The notes under the pieces are model-generated. The model did no database searches. It saw only the letters and a list, made by a program, of their open reading frames with translations, and was not told where the DNA came from. Positions 1 to 12,523 of a stretch of 64,000 nucleotides of DNA are shown here, piece by piece (within the stretch, counting starts at the first letter, position 1; the number at the start of each line of letters is the position of its first letter). Source of the stretch: Vanessa cardui (Eukaryota; Arthropoda; Insecta; Lepidoptera; Nymphalidae); assembly GCF_905220365.1 (NCBI RefSeq), contig NC_061129.1, positions 10,106,803 through 10,170,802 of the forward strand, in the 5' to 3' direction. Both the position numbers and the translations under genes were made by a program.

Positions 1-3000
1 ATTAAATAATTTAGAACAAAAAAAAATACTTTAACGTAGTTTAACGTAAATACACTTAACAGATATAACGTATGTAATTTTACTAAAAATGTTTCAGTGG
101 TGAAATTGTTTATGTACCTATATTGGAAATAATAAAGGAAACATAATATTCTAACGATGCCGAGAACGTAGCACATATAAAAAAAATCATTGAGACTTCT
201 TGGTAGAAAGTACGAAACTAGATTCGGGTTGCACCGTGGCAAATGTCACAACCATCACGGCCCATATGTATAAGGAATAGGTGGTCGCCGTCTCCCTGTG
301 GTTGTCGGTACCAATGGTGTATTGATAAATGTTGTGCAGTTGCAGTCGATAAATCTTTATTATGGAGTATTATTCTACTTCAGTGGTCCATAATATTGAT
401 TTATATTTTATTGTTTTGATAACAATCCCCAACAAATATTTGATAGTTACAGTTGCTATACTATAACCGTTATTGCACCACAGTTCCACCACATGTGCTA
501 TAACGGTCTCATTTTTTATTAGTTCCATATTCATATTATTCAATATTGTACCCAATTTCAGATGTCCGATCTGAAATTGGGTACAATATTATGCTATTTA
601 GTTACGTTTGTTAAAATAATATAAAAGACTGAGGAATTGTACCCATTAAAGTCAAAAAATTAATATCGTCATGATTACAGTAATAAATTAAGTAGAGTAC
701 TTGTTAATTATTACCTAAACTCATAGATATAAAAGACCTACTTACATAACTATTTAAAATAACGCTATTATTACATATTTTTAATAAAAAACACAAAAAA
801 CAAACATGTACCTAAATAAATATTTAAATGTTTGATAAAATAAATTTAATACAATTATATTGTATAATTCGAGGATAATTTTATTTTCTATATATATTCA
901 TAGGTGGTACCTACTTAGTCATATTATACCAAAAGCATTTGTGCAAACTTGTTGAGAATATTACATTAGACATTATAGACTATTTATTCATTACTCTAAA
1001 TACTATCTAACTAATTATCTTATCTAATATTGTTGGGATAAAAATCAAAAGGATGTAGTTTAGTAATTACTAAAAAGTAAATTGTGATACTGTTTGAAAA
1101 TAAAAACATGTCTGTGGAGGTCTGGTTATTACAGAAAAAGAAAAAAGCACAAAAATCTGTAAAAAACAGATTTAGGGTTGCAAAATTTCAGTCTTCAGGT
1201 CATTCAATTTTGCAATAAATTATTTCAATTAGTAAGTTAGTATTTATAATTGTTTTGTTATTAAACAAAATATATTGTGCTAAGTATAGGTTTGAAGGCT
1301 TTCCGCGAGCTCGTCTGGGTCAAACGGCAAAAGGAAGTACTTACCCATATCCACTTGTTGATATTGTTGAAACTTTTACAACTCCAACAACATCATTTAT
1401 CCCGTTGTTTGAGGGCAACTTTATCAGTAAGTCAGAACTCTCATCATGCTCAATGCCATGTTTAATATTAACATATTAAAAGTATAATCGTTTAAAAAGC
1501 CTAAAAAATACAGACGAATTGATAACCTCCTTCTTTTTGAAGTGGGTTAAAAATTTGACGAAAGAATAACGTTAAACAACGCAAGGACTGTATATACCTG
1601 TCTTTTTTATTCTCCTAACCATCCTGGCAAGAATTATTAATTTTTTTATTTAATCCTCGGTTATTTGATTGAATCAGTGCCAATATTTAAGACCAAACAA
1701 TTATCATAAAGTGAAAATAATGATATTTTTATGAGTTTACGTATATTTTTAAAGAGCGCTGAACCCTAGCCATTATAATAATGACCTAAGCAAACTACAT
1801 TAAGTTATATCATATCACAAAGTAGTTTAAAAAGAGAGGCTTACGCTATCATTATTTATTTGAAAATTGCCTATCATAGTGAGTTATGGTTATAAATGAA
1901 AATTTTATATTATTTTCAATATAGTGAATAAAAAGGAGTAAAAGGATTATCACTCGTAAAATTTTTCTGGCATAGGTAGGTAGTGAATACGTTTAAAATT
2001 TTGAACGTATATAATTAATTAATTATTAAATATTTTAACCTAGTTTCTATTTTAATATTACCATTGGTATTACATTATTTAATCATTACCTCAAAATATA
2101 TGTTATATGTTTTGATAATGTTATAGTTTTTTTAATTAGGGGCTCACCTACCCCGTGCTAAGTAATATAACTTAATCGGTTACACATACATTTCTTTTTG
2201 TATTTTTTACTTTTATATCCAAATGGTTTAAATTAAAGTTAATAGTAAACCAGCTTTGAAACATAAAACAATAAACATTTTTGTTAAGCAAGTATCACAG
2301 GCAAATATAAAATGTAGGAGCTTAAAAGAAACTCTCAAGCTTAAGTCTATTATTTTGACAATTGTCATTGTATGAAGACAATTGTGAATTAAGCACGCTT
2401 ATTCGTGGAAAAGAAAAGTTTATGAATGATTCGGTTTCCATTCAATCTTTCAAATGTAAACATTGCGCAATGCAAGAGTCAATGAAAAATATGTTTATCT
2501 AGTCTGAAGAAAAAGAATTAATTATTATTAGTCATTGATGCAATTTAGTTTTGTAACCATAACAAAACAATAATATTTATCGACCTTGTTTGTTTATAAA
2601 GTCAACGACTATGCTAATTTTATAAACATACGTCTTAAACTAATCCCTTCTTTTTGATAATTTAGATGGTACAAAGCAGTGGGTTATATCGATCGGTAAA
2701 AATTACATCACAACTAGAAAGGTTAGCTATGAAATCGTTCTATTACATTCTAGATAAATCTCTAGAAAAGCCTCAGTAGTATAGTACAAGTTACAAGCAT
2801 TTAACGATTTGTTAGATTTATATAAATGATCTAAGGAGTAAGTCTATGCAAAAATTATTCTTATTATTGCAAATATTATGAATAGTGCGTAAATAAGATT
2901 TCCTCTGTGTATTTATGAACTTTATTGCTTTAATACAAGCTTATATAAAACTTAGCCGGTACATCCTGGACAACTTTCCGAGTACAAATTTTATCAATGG

Positions 3001-3381
3001 TAAATTCTATGAAATTCAGCATTAGATGATAGCAGGCACTTGTTATTTTGGGCAAATATTAACATAGTATTGCTTCGTTGGAATCCTGAATAATATGAAT
3101 TTTTTATGATTGTTAGCATATGTATTTGTTTAGTACCTTTGGATCGATACCATTGTAAGTATAATTAGTATGTTAAGTGTCGCAGTAGCCAAGGGTGGAA
3201 TATTTAAACAACTGGCTCCGTTGTCGTCATCTCATATACATTTTCAAACCAGTTCCGCGACTTGGAAGTTAGTATCCGCCAAATGGCAGTATTCATACAA
3301 AACTGAGACGTATCGAAAGGCAAGCTCTATTCTTGTTTCACGTTTTGCCGCAGCTTTGAATCTACAGCAACTTTTGTGCTG
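1..3381. other. Intergenic AT-rich DNA and 5' UTR/promoter of the TAT gene
   Basis: No coding sequence that I can support. The stretch is AT-rich. It contains one perfect short hairpin at 542-590, listed separately. A GC-richer patch at about 1300-1440 has short open frames on the + strand but no recognisable protein and no splice-supported extension. The last 200 bases (about 3170-3381) contain an open frame ending just before the TAT start. They are most likely the 5' untranslated leader of the tyrosine aminotransferase mRNA, and a short upstream ORF could exist there. This assignment is positional inference. Confidence 0.5.
542..590. repeat. Perfect 22-bp inverted repeat with 5-nt loop
   Basis: Bases 542-563 and 569-590 are exact reverse complements, separated by gtccg. 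No element-like ends or target duplication are visible. It is one of several such isolated hairpins in this window. Confidence 0.85.
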
Positions 3382-6300
3382 ATGTCGCGAAGAACCCGAA
3401 GCAGACAGGAGTGGGAGGTGCGCGCTTCTACTCTAGCTAGGAAAACTACAAATCTTATCCGGCGTATCGTTGAGAACCTGCAAGTGGAACCGAACCCTAA
3501 CAAAGAACTTATCGCCTTATCCATTGGTAAGTAAAGTTATCAATACTGCGACGCATCTTTGGAAAATATTTCTAGAAAGTTGCATTATTGCGTAATTTCG
3601 GCGTTTGGCGTTTGAATTTTGGTTATTCGGAAATAGAAATTAATGTAAAGAAGTGAACGGTTGTATAACTTAAATAGAAGAGCTAATCGGATTTGGAATT
3701 TAGCAAAACAAAACTTAAAATTAGAAAGGATTGAGTTGATATTTTTATTGTTCTTACAAAATTATTTATAAACAGGAATGTATTCCAGCGAAATCTGAAT
3801 TTTTAAAGATTAATTGCATATGAAATATCAGCGCTTTGAGCTGAACTAAAGAGTAAAATACAGCTAAAACGAATTTTGAATAAAAAAATAAATATATAAA
3901 TTATAATTAATATAATTTTACTAAAACAAAAATGACGATATTTCTATCCAAACCACATGCTTAACTAAATTTAATGTACACACAAAAGAGTCAATATAAA
4001 AAGATAAGCTATCTTCGGCACGTATTATTTATTTATTTAAATTTTTTACATAATTGTTACTTACAACCCATTTACCTCTTACCCTCAATTTATGTTCTCT
4101 ATAGATAAATAAGTCACCTTTTTAAATATCACATACCATAATTACTCAATTTTGTTATCTTTTACTTTATTTTTATAAAGAAAAAGTAATCATTTTCTTA
4201 AAATTTCTTAGAACGAACGAAAATAATTTTGTATAAAAATACGGAATGTTATGAAACACTTACAAATGTGGAAAAAGAACTGGCAACAGAAAAAGCAGTT
4301 GCATTTATACAGTTTCATTTCTTATATAAATATAAGAAACAAAATTCTAAATAGAATGTACGTTAGATCAAAATGGAAAATAATTAAAATTGAATATTAT
4401 TAGGATCGCCCGAAATCACCGCAATAATTCTTGCCAGTATTTCTTATTTTATAGCAATTCCCCTTATTTTGTAAGCTGATTTTAAATTTACCCAAGTCAT
4501 CTGAAATTTTTTATAAAACAAGTAGTAAAAATAGAATTTTTATTGAAATGATAAATTTAAAGACAAAAATTTAGTTATTGGTCAAAACATCTTACGAAAT
4601 TTATAGTTTTGATTTTAATAAACGTACATTGATGAAATATATATATATTATTCAAGATAGAATATGAAACTATTTCAAATACTTTACGAAAATTATTTAT
4701 AAATCATCATTTAATTTGTATTTTTTTCTGAGGTTCGAGATTGAATGTTTTTATATATATTTACGCGATATTGACTCTATTAAATATTTAATTTTTTGGA
4801 AAGGAGTCTTTAGGTCAGAAATAATGCGTAATTCAAGGTTAACACGAACAAAACTTGTTTTTAAAATATTTTTTTAATGACAAACACAATATCACATGAA
4901 TGATGAGTGTGCAAAACATAATTTTGTTTTGTACACTCTAAGCATTACTAAAATTAATTTAGGTTTACACTAAATTTTATAGTTTATAATAAAATTGAGT
5001 GTAATCATCATCATCGTGACAGGTTAAGTAAGATTAAATTGATAATAACACTGAACTTGATTAAACTCTGTTTGAAGCAAGCTTGTATTTAAATGGGCAC
5101 CTGAAAGTCGCGGGCGACAACTAGTATTATATAAAAACAAGTTGTGATGAAACCGCCCGTGTATCACCCACTTTAAACGTTAAAACTTCGCCCTCGTGGG
5201 TCTAAGCACATGGTAATATAATCTATAATCTTTATAAACAAAATGGACTATCCTGGGCCAAATCGGACCGAATCTGGACCGGATCGTATTGCTTTCGTCT
5301 TGCGTCATAATGATTGGATGATGAGAGTGTTTGCGGCTACTAACTTTTCTGTTTTGTATAATTTTCGTTTTATTTCTTGTTTTTTTTTTTTATTTCTTTA
5401 TATAAATAAAAAACGGTGACTGTGGTACTCGGTAAAGTTTATAAAACTTATGCTGTACTATAATAATTTGTTGCTATTTTGTATCATGCTAAACGAATAA
5501 ATAAAAAAAAAAATCATTTTATTGGATTCGGTCTGATATATTCTGATATTACCGCATTCAAAAAAACAAACTTGTACTTCATATTATTTACCTATCTACT
5601 CGTAGTATAGACGAATGTCATGATGAATTCTTAATTGACTTAAAATTTTGTACAGTACTTGCACTTGTATGACGGTTTAGGACGTAGTACCTTAAATTTA
5701 TAATCAAAGTTAGCGAGCGAATCATAGCGGTTATTTTATGTTAAAAATTATGTGATAATAGTATTAAATAACGAGTAATAAAAATAACATAGTCTAGTAG
5801 GTATATTATCAAAACCTTTGACTTCAAGAATATTATTTCATGACTAGTAAAGGAGGCAGTAATTTGACGGTTGATAATGATCGTTAGACATATCAGTATT
5901 CGGAAGTTGCTATAATTGTTTTGTACCCATCCTATTATTCACAGGTGATCCAACAACATTTGGAAATTTAAATCCTCCTGAACAAGTTTTACAAGCTGTT
6001 CGCGATAGTATTGAGCTAAATACGAGCCGAGGCTATGCCCCTTCTAAAGGGCATTACGAGGCAAGGGTGGCCGTAGCAAAATACAGCGCTCATCAAGGCA
6101 ATGTTCATCCAGATGACGTTATATTATCCAGCGGCTGTTCACATGCGATTGAAATGGTTATAACAGCACTTGCAGATTGTGGTCAAAATGTTCTCATACC
6201 CCGGCCGGGTTTTTCTATTTACCAGACTCTGGCAGAAGGATTGGGAATTGTTATAAAGCACTACAATCTCCTGGTAAGTCCTTAAACTTTACATACTCCA

Positions 6301-8398
6301 TAATGTATAACTCAATGAGATTAAACAAAATTAATTAATCTTATACACAGAGGCTACTTAACGTATCACATGATATTTCTAGAAAACATACTGCCAAATA
6401 TATGGAATAGTGTCAACATTTTTTATGAATCCTAGTCATTTATCTAACTGTTAAAATGTCTAAAAATTATTATTATACATATCAAAACAATTTGTTTTTA
6501 ATAAAATACATGATGTAAATAAATTACGTCAGTGACAACTGAACGTGGACATTTTCAATATAGCGCTACGAGCACTAAATCACTAGCTGTTCTAGGCAGA
6601 CAATCATGAATTATTAAACTAAGTCTACTATTTTGATGAAGGCGTGACTGGCTTAAAATAAACTACTTATTATTGCCATTAACAGGATTTTCGGCACATC
6701 ACCTCATTTAATTTAACATATCATACTATAACCGTAAACGAGTTTGAAACAGACAGAACAAGTTCTGTTTCATTGTGGTCCTTATTTGCATATTTGCGCC
6801 GCATTCTCTAAACAACTTATTAAATCCTGCGTTGTGTATTGATTGTATAATAATTCTTTAATGATAAAAGTATGATAGAGATCATACGAATCTAGCGATG
6901 CGTATTTAGTAAGTAATTGTAACTCGTTTGAAACTTGTAAGTAAGCACTAGCGATAAAACATATTTTATAAAATAAAAATATTTTATTTTACAGCCAGAT
7001 GAACAATGGAAGGTAGATCTTGATGATTTAGAGAGCCAAATCGACGACGATACTGTCGCCATTGTAGTGATTAACCCATCCAATCCTTGTGGATCCGTAT
7101 ATGACAAAGAACACTTAAATGAAATTTTGGATGTAGCTTCAAGGAACAGATTACCAATCATAGCTGACGAAATATATGAACATTTTATTTTTTCCGGGAA
7201 TAAATTTACAGCTATATCGTCTCTATCCCAAGATGTACCGGTTCTTACATGTGGTGGACTCACGAAACGGTTCCTAGTACCTGGTTGGAGAATGGGTTGG
7301 GTGATCATACACGATCGAAATAATGTTTTAGGAAAGGAAATACGAGAGGGTTTATCAAACCTTTCGATGAAAATACTCGGTCCGAATACATTAATACAGA
7401 GAGCTTTACCTGCTATTTTAGAATATACGCCGCAAAGTTTCTTTGACGACGTGTTGTTGTTTATTGAGGTGAGTGGAAAGTTCCATGGCGTCATCTTGCA
7501 ATATGTTTTTTAATGCTTTTATTATGGGATGATACAGGCTTAAATATAATCAATAATAAGTCGTGCGTTACGGGTTTAAAACGTAATGCTAACGTCTATA
7601 AAAATTACATTAACGATCTTTTTTTCAATGTATTGACGAAATAAAGTTACTCGTTTTTACAGAATCAAGCGAAACTTGCTTATGAAGAACTTCGGCATGC
7701 ACCAGGGTTACGACCAATCATGCCTCAAGGAGCCATGTATATGATGATTGAAATAAAATTATCGCATTTTCCTGAATTTAACAATGAGTTCAAGTTTATA
7801 GAGCGTATGGTATCAGAACAATCAGTCTTTTGTTTACCAGGGACGGTAAGATAACCAGTTTTTATAATTTTACATGTATTATTATTATACTAAAGTCATC
7901 GTTTGCGTACATGAACAAAAACTTCGATATTCAATACGATGTTCATTCTGACGGATTACATAACAATAATAATAATGATATCGGCCACGATGGCGATTCT
8001 CAGACTAGTCATTTACGCAGGAGATATTGCAAAAGTTTCTGCGCAAAGACAAAAGAATGTGCGCAGACAAGTTTATAAGTTGTTGTGATAGAAATTTAAT
8101 AGTTGATTAGATCATAACTTTTAGTATATTCCAGTATAATCATATTGAATACCTCATTTTGAAGGTATAAAATTTGTTGAAAGACCACTTCTTCTCTTTT
8201 CAGTGCTTCGACTATCCAAACTTCATGCGAATTGTTTTAACCATACCTGAGGATAAAATGCGGGAAGCTTGTCAAAGGATTGTATTATTTTGTAAAGAAC
8301 ACGTAGTTTTTAGTGAGAAGAGAAAAGATATTGAAGAGGACGTATCGATAACGTCGGATGTTCAAGTTATATGTAACAATGACGCTCGCGCAGCTTAG
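3382..8398 (+). CDS. TAT: Tyrosine aminotransferase (five coding exons)
   Basis: Coding exons are 3382-3526, 5945-6273, 6995-7468, 7663-7845 and 8204-8398, all with GT-AG introns and consistent phase, giving 441 aa. The product is a fold-type I PLP enzyme. It transfers the amino group of tyrosine to 2-oxoglutarate, giving 4-hydroxyphenylpyruvate, the first step of tyrosine breakdown. The sequence shows ALSIGDPTTFGNL across the exon 1/2 join, the NPSNPCG motif (Asn188), ADEIY (Asp216, Tyr219), the PLP-lysine motif TKRFLVPGWRMGW with Lys249, and the C-terminal CFDYPNFMRIV with the substrate-carboxylate Arg386. These match animal TAT closely, and the length fits (human 454). The start is the ATG at 3382, preceding a region that matches the TAT N-terminal segment (KTTNLIRRIVENL). 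A poly(A) signal AATAAA lies at 8577-8582. Identity as TAT rather than another aminotransferase is well supported. Confidence 0.95.
3527..5944. other. TAT intron 1, no other gene seen
   Basis: A 2.4-kb AT-rich intron bounded by GTAAGT and CAG. I see only simple AT-rich sequence, poly-T runs near 5380 and a modestly GC-richer patch at 5090-5330. No open frames with recognisable products on either strand. Confidence 0.8.
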
Positions 8399-9681
8399 AT
8401 TAATTAACTAGTATAATGTATAGCTTAAGTCTCTAATCGTTGATAAGGGTCCTTATACATATTTCATAAAATATTGCTTTAAGGAAAGAAGAACTTTAGA
8501 ACAAACTCTGAAATGTATTTTGATGTTCCCGATATGTTTATAACATCTTCATCGATGTTTTGTCAATTTAAAACAAAATAAACCAAACCGATTTGTAGAT
8601 TAACGTCTGCTCAATTAACTTAAAGAAATCTTTTGTATATCCTTTGAAACCTTTTGTAACTAATTGTCATGCCCGTCAATGAGCAGGGCTGTAAAAAGAG
8701 ATATATAGATATAGTTCTGTTTTTTATTAAGTAATTTTTACTAAGGTAAACTTAGTTTTATATACGGTAGTCGACCTGTTGACCAAAACCATATAAATCA
8801 AAATAGAAAAGGAGATTGTGAACTAATACCAGAAATACTGATTTATATATAACATATATTTAAAATAATATAAGATAAATAGTTAAGACAGTATGTTTGT
8901 AAGTAAATATTCGTTCCCAGTGAGAAAAGTTTATAACAAAAACAGTCTTTGGAAAATTACTTTTAACTATTACTGTTCATACCAATCTTAATTTTTACAT
9001 TTGCAAAGTACTGACTCTTTATTGTATATTGTCAACCTGAATTTTCCCATGTAGTATTTATTGTAAAGTTTACAATTGAAATCAATTCAAAGTATTGTCA
9101 TAAATAATTACCATAATAAAGTCATTTCTAGTAGTTACCTACTAATAGTATAGTCAATGGGCACTTGCAGAGTGCATGATAATGAAATATTATAATAAAT
9201 CTATCTAGATATAATTGTAGCCAGTGGTTTATATAATTAAGATTTTACGTTTGTTGTTTTTTATAAAATAAATAATAAAACCGAGAAAGTTTTTTGCTCA
9301 AGTAACCCCCTTCCCCCATGGAATCCCTAGTTTGTCATGTGTTCAGAACTGTATGTTTTGATATAACCATGTCTGATTCAGAGGCTGTCTTTATGATGAA
9401 TGCTATATGTATGTGTACATTATAAAAAAAAGTTAATTTAATTTTTTAGTTTCGCGATTAACAAGTCTAGGACTGTGAGACAGTATCGGCTTAAAACGAT
9501 CGCATGCTTATATATCGAAAGTCTGGCGCTGTCGTAACAGTAGTATTGTCACAGATGTCAAAACCCGAACAACAATTATTACTGTCATTGTCTAATTGTG
9601 ATTGTCACTTTAATTTAACTCGTCTCAAGTGGTTTATAGAATTCACGAGAAACTATTTATTTATTAAGTAAAAATAAAAAG
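8399..9681. other. TAT 3' UTR and intergenic spacer to EMC4
   Basis: Contains the TAT 3' untranslated region with AATAAA at 8577-8582, then AT-rich spacer, then the EMC4 promoter/leader. No additional gene is apparent. Confidence 0.6.
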
Positions 9682-10283
9682 ATGTCTCAAGTAAAATCCA
9701 ACAAAAAATTTAAATGGGCATTAGACTTTAATCAAAAGTAATTTATTTTTTTCTTCAAAATTTGCTTTGTAATTACATTCTATTAACTCCTTAACATTAA
9801 TCAATGTTTCATAATTTCAGAAACAAAACCCAAGCGACTGAATTACCGTCACCACCTGGTTATAGCCAATCTGCTAATGCCAGCTATACAGAATCATCAA
9901 AGGAAACTGATTCTAATTTACTTTTGATTAAAAAACTTTGGGATGTTGCTCTTGGGCCTTTGAAGCAGGTGCCTATGAATTTGTTCATAATGTACATGGC
10001 GGGCAACTCTATATCGATATTCCCCATTATGATGGTTGGTATGTTGATAGTGAGGCCCATTAAGGCATTATTTTCGACTCAGAGCACATTTAAAATGGTT
10101 GAAGGTACTCAAGCAGCAGGGCAAAAGTTTGTTTACATCATTGGAAACATAGTAAATATATTTTTAGCACTTTATAAGTGTCAAAGTATGGGCTTACTAC
10201 CGACCCATTCAAGTGATTGGTTAGCATTTGAAGAACCAATAACAAGGGTTGAATATGTTGGAGGTGGTTTATCAATGCTTTAA
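9682..10283 (+). CDS. EMC4: ER membrane protein complex subunit 4
   Basis: Two coding exons, 9682-9737 and 9821-10283, separated by an 83-bp GT-AG intron, encode 172 aa (human EMC4 is 183). EMC4 is a subunit of the conserved ER membrane complex that inserts tail-anchored and some multi-pass membrane proteins. The diagnostic block GPLKQVPMNLFIMYMAGNS followed by a hydrophobic segment (SIFPIMMVGMLIV) identifies the DUF1077/TMEM85 family. A second hydrophobic segment (FVYIIGNIVNIFLALY) follows. The N-terminus is cytosolic-like and polar, with a Pro-rich ELPSPPGYSQ stretch. Splicing of CAA-AA|A AAC keeps the frame and removes an in-frame TAA in the intron. It is convergent with the STMP1-like gene: the two stop codons are 107 bp apart. 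AATAAA lies at 10353-10358. Confidence 0.95.
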
Positions 10284-10390
10284 GTAAATCAATAGACAAA
10301 TTCTGTTTTATTCCTACATGCTTTTATTTAAGATCATTACAACATTATTTACAATAAATAAAATTTAATAAATGTACTGGTGTATCTATT
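10284..10390. terminator. Shared convergent 3' ends with poly(A) signals on both strands
   Basis: Only 107 bp separate the EMC4 stop (+) from the STMP1-like stop (-). AATAAA reads on + at 10353-10358, and the reverse complement TTTATT at 10323-10328 gives AATAAA on -. The two 3' UTRs therefore probably overlap. The signals are seen directly. Their use is inferred. Confidence 0.6.
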
Positions 10391-12523
10391 TCAATCCTTT
10401 GCATTTTTGGTGGATTCATTCATTTCATCTAGTTTAGCTTTTATGAATGCTTGGGCTCTTTCAAATAATACTTTGGGGTCCTCCACCTTATCGATCTAAA
10501 AAAAAATAAAAAAAATTGTAGATTAAAAGAAACTGTTAAAGATTTTTGAACATTTATGTGTTTATGTTTCAATTTGTCAATTTTCAATTTTTAACACATT
10601 TTTATTGTAATTGAAAACTGCTATTGTTTTGTAATATAAAGCTAACTATGAGTAATGACCATGAGGTGAACAATAGTTAAAATGTTTTCAATGCTAATAA
10701 ATGTAATTTGTTTGTACTGACAAATTGTCGAAACTACTAAGCAAATATACATAAAACTTATCTAGAAGAAGCAGAGAAATTTCAGAGATTTTAATACAAA
10801 TTATTAATATATAAGTTGAAAATTTATTCAATGTCTTATGTCTCAAAAGTAAATTTCACGTTTAAATAAAAAATTATTCCTGGTTCAAAAGAAATTAAGT
10901 AACAAAAAACAAACCATTTCTTTTATCCAGAACCCTGTCACATTCGTGAGCTGTTTTCTTACAGACAAATTCAACAGCGCCCTGCATCAAAAACGTACTT
11001 GGTAAATCTTAGTAATTTAAGGAATATGTGTCAAAAGAGGCCATTACATAAACATAAAAAATAATATTTGAACCAAGAATAATTTTTATGTTGATATAGT
11101 ATTATGTGCTAATGTTAAAAATTTCAGCATTGTATAACCATTTTGCTTAATAAAAATATGGCCTCCTTTGTGAATCCAATATATCTTTACTAAAAATGTT
11201 TTGAATGTTTATATAATTTGTGAATTCAAGACAAATTACTATAGCTTGTTAAAGTATTTTAGACTAATAATTAATTTTCAATGTTGTGTTTATTGATCTG
11301 ATATTACTGTGCATTATACTGAATATATACATATGCGGAGACTCGATTTAAAGTTATGGATATGAAAAATAATGTTCAGAATCGTGGCTATTATATGTGT
11401 GGTAGATTAACTCCGGCACTTTTTATACCTGATAATTTTGTGCTATGTAAACACCTGTGTATAGTCCCGTTCCAAAAATGATCTGCAAAATGAAAATATT
11501 TTGGTTAAAATCATTTTATTGTTTTATTGCCACAAATTAATTACAGAATGAATGAAGATACATTTTTAAATATTATATTATTCTAGAGCATACTTATTAT
11601 TCATAAATGAACAACTAATATTAACTAATTCTGTTATATAACAATATCAATTTTATAGGTATCTACTATAGAATTCAAAAAGGAGCTATGTTCCATTTCT
11701 GGGGCCTTTAAATTGACTCAGTAGTGGTCCCCTGAGTAACATTGAATTTTCTCATAGTATCTCATTTTTCACAGATAATTTGTATGTCTATGTAGTACAT
11801 ACTTACTGTAGTTTTTAAAACAGATGTAAAACAGCCCATTGCTTGACCTTTTTTTAATTATTTTATAAAAATATAGTTCATTCCTACTCAGAAATTTAAC
11901 GTCCTACATTTTTCCCAAATAAAACAGCTTACAACTGTTGTGTATTATTGACATAAAAAATGTTATAAAATTGATTTTCTAAATTTGAAAGTTTCTGTCA
12001 AAAATATAATGACAAACTGTATGACCAATTCTATTAATGTAAAGATTTATGTGGTAATGGTAATATACCCATAATATTATACCACATAAATCTTTTTTTT
12101 TAAAAACAAGGAATTATTCAAAATATTTTTAGTTTGAAATAGATTAATAACAATTGATAATTTTATACTTATTAATATAAAAAAGTCTTATAACATAATA
12201 AAATATTGAGTCAGAATTGAGTGTTCTAAATACAAGGCTATAGACACCAAAATACAATAATAATATAAGTTTTTTTTTTATGAAATTGTGATTATTTTTC
12301 AGTTAATATTAATAAATTATTATATTAATGGTTCCTAGTAAAATTGGGAATACTGTGAATTGAAAAGGTGAAAGTCATTATTGCTTAAAATAGCATATAT
12401 GATCTTATTATGTTCATTGTGTTAGTGCGTCTAAGAGTACAATGGATTTTTACAACTTTGTATAATTGTAATTTGTAGAATATATTTTGTAAAATTAACA
12501 ATACTCACCAATCCTTTCAACAT
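10391..12523 (-). CDS. STMP1-like (DUF4535) short transmembrane mitochondrial protein, 57 aa
   Basis: Three coding exons on the - strand: 12523-12509 (ATG plus four codons), 11482-11429, and 10495-10391. Splice sites are GTGAGT/TTTGCAG and GTATAA/TTTAG, all phase 0. The 57-aa product begins MLKGLIIFGTGLYTGVYIAQ, a single N-terminal membrane segment ending in the AQNY motif, followed by an acidic/basic amphipathic tail (VEDPKVLFERAQAFIKAKLD). This matches the STMP1/DUF4535 family of about 47-60 residue mitochondrial micropeptides, which are linked in vertebrates to the inner membrane and respiratory chain. Function in insects is inference. It is too short for routine ORF calling because the longest exon codes 34 aa. 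A possible extra exon lies at about 10921-10987 (see findings). Confidence 0.82.
12041..12095. repeat. 16-bp inverted repeat hairpin in the STMP1-like intron 1
   Basis: Bases 12041-12056 and 12080-12095 are exact reverse complements with an AT-rich 23-nt spacer. No coding role seen. Confidence 0.75.

Noticed and set aside
542..590. miRNA precursor
   Set aside because: The stem is only 22 bp with a 5-nt loop and no flanking pairing. Too short and too perfect for a typical pre-miRNA.
1255..1479. Open frames in a GC-richer patch
   Set aside because: No family resemblance in any frame and no supported splice partners.
3170..3382. 70-codon + frame just upstream of the TAT start
   Set aside because: Ends at the TAT start and shows no recognisable protein. 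It is best explained as 5' UTR sequence, possibly an upstream ORF.
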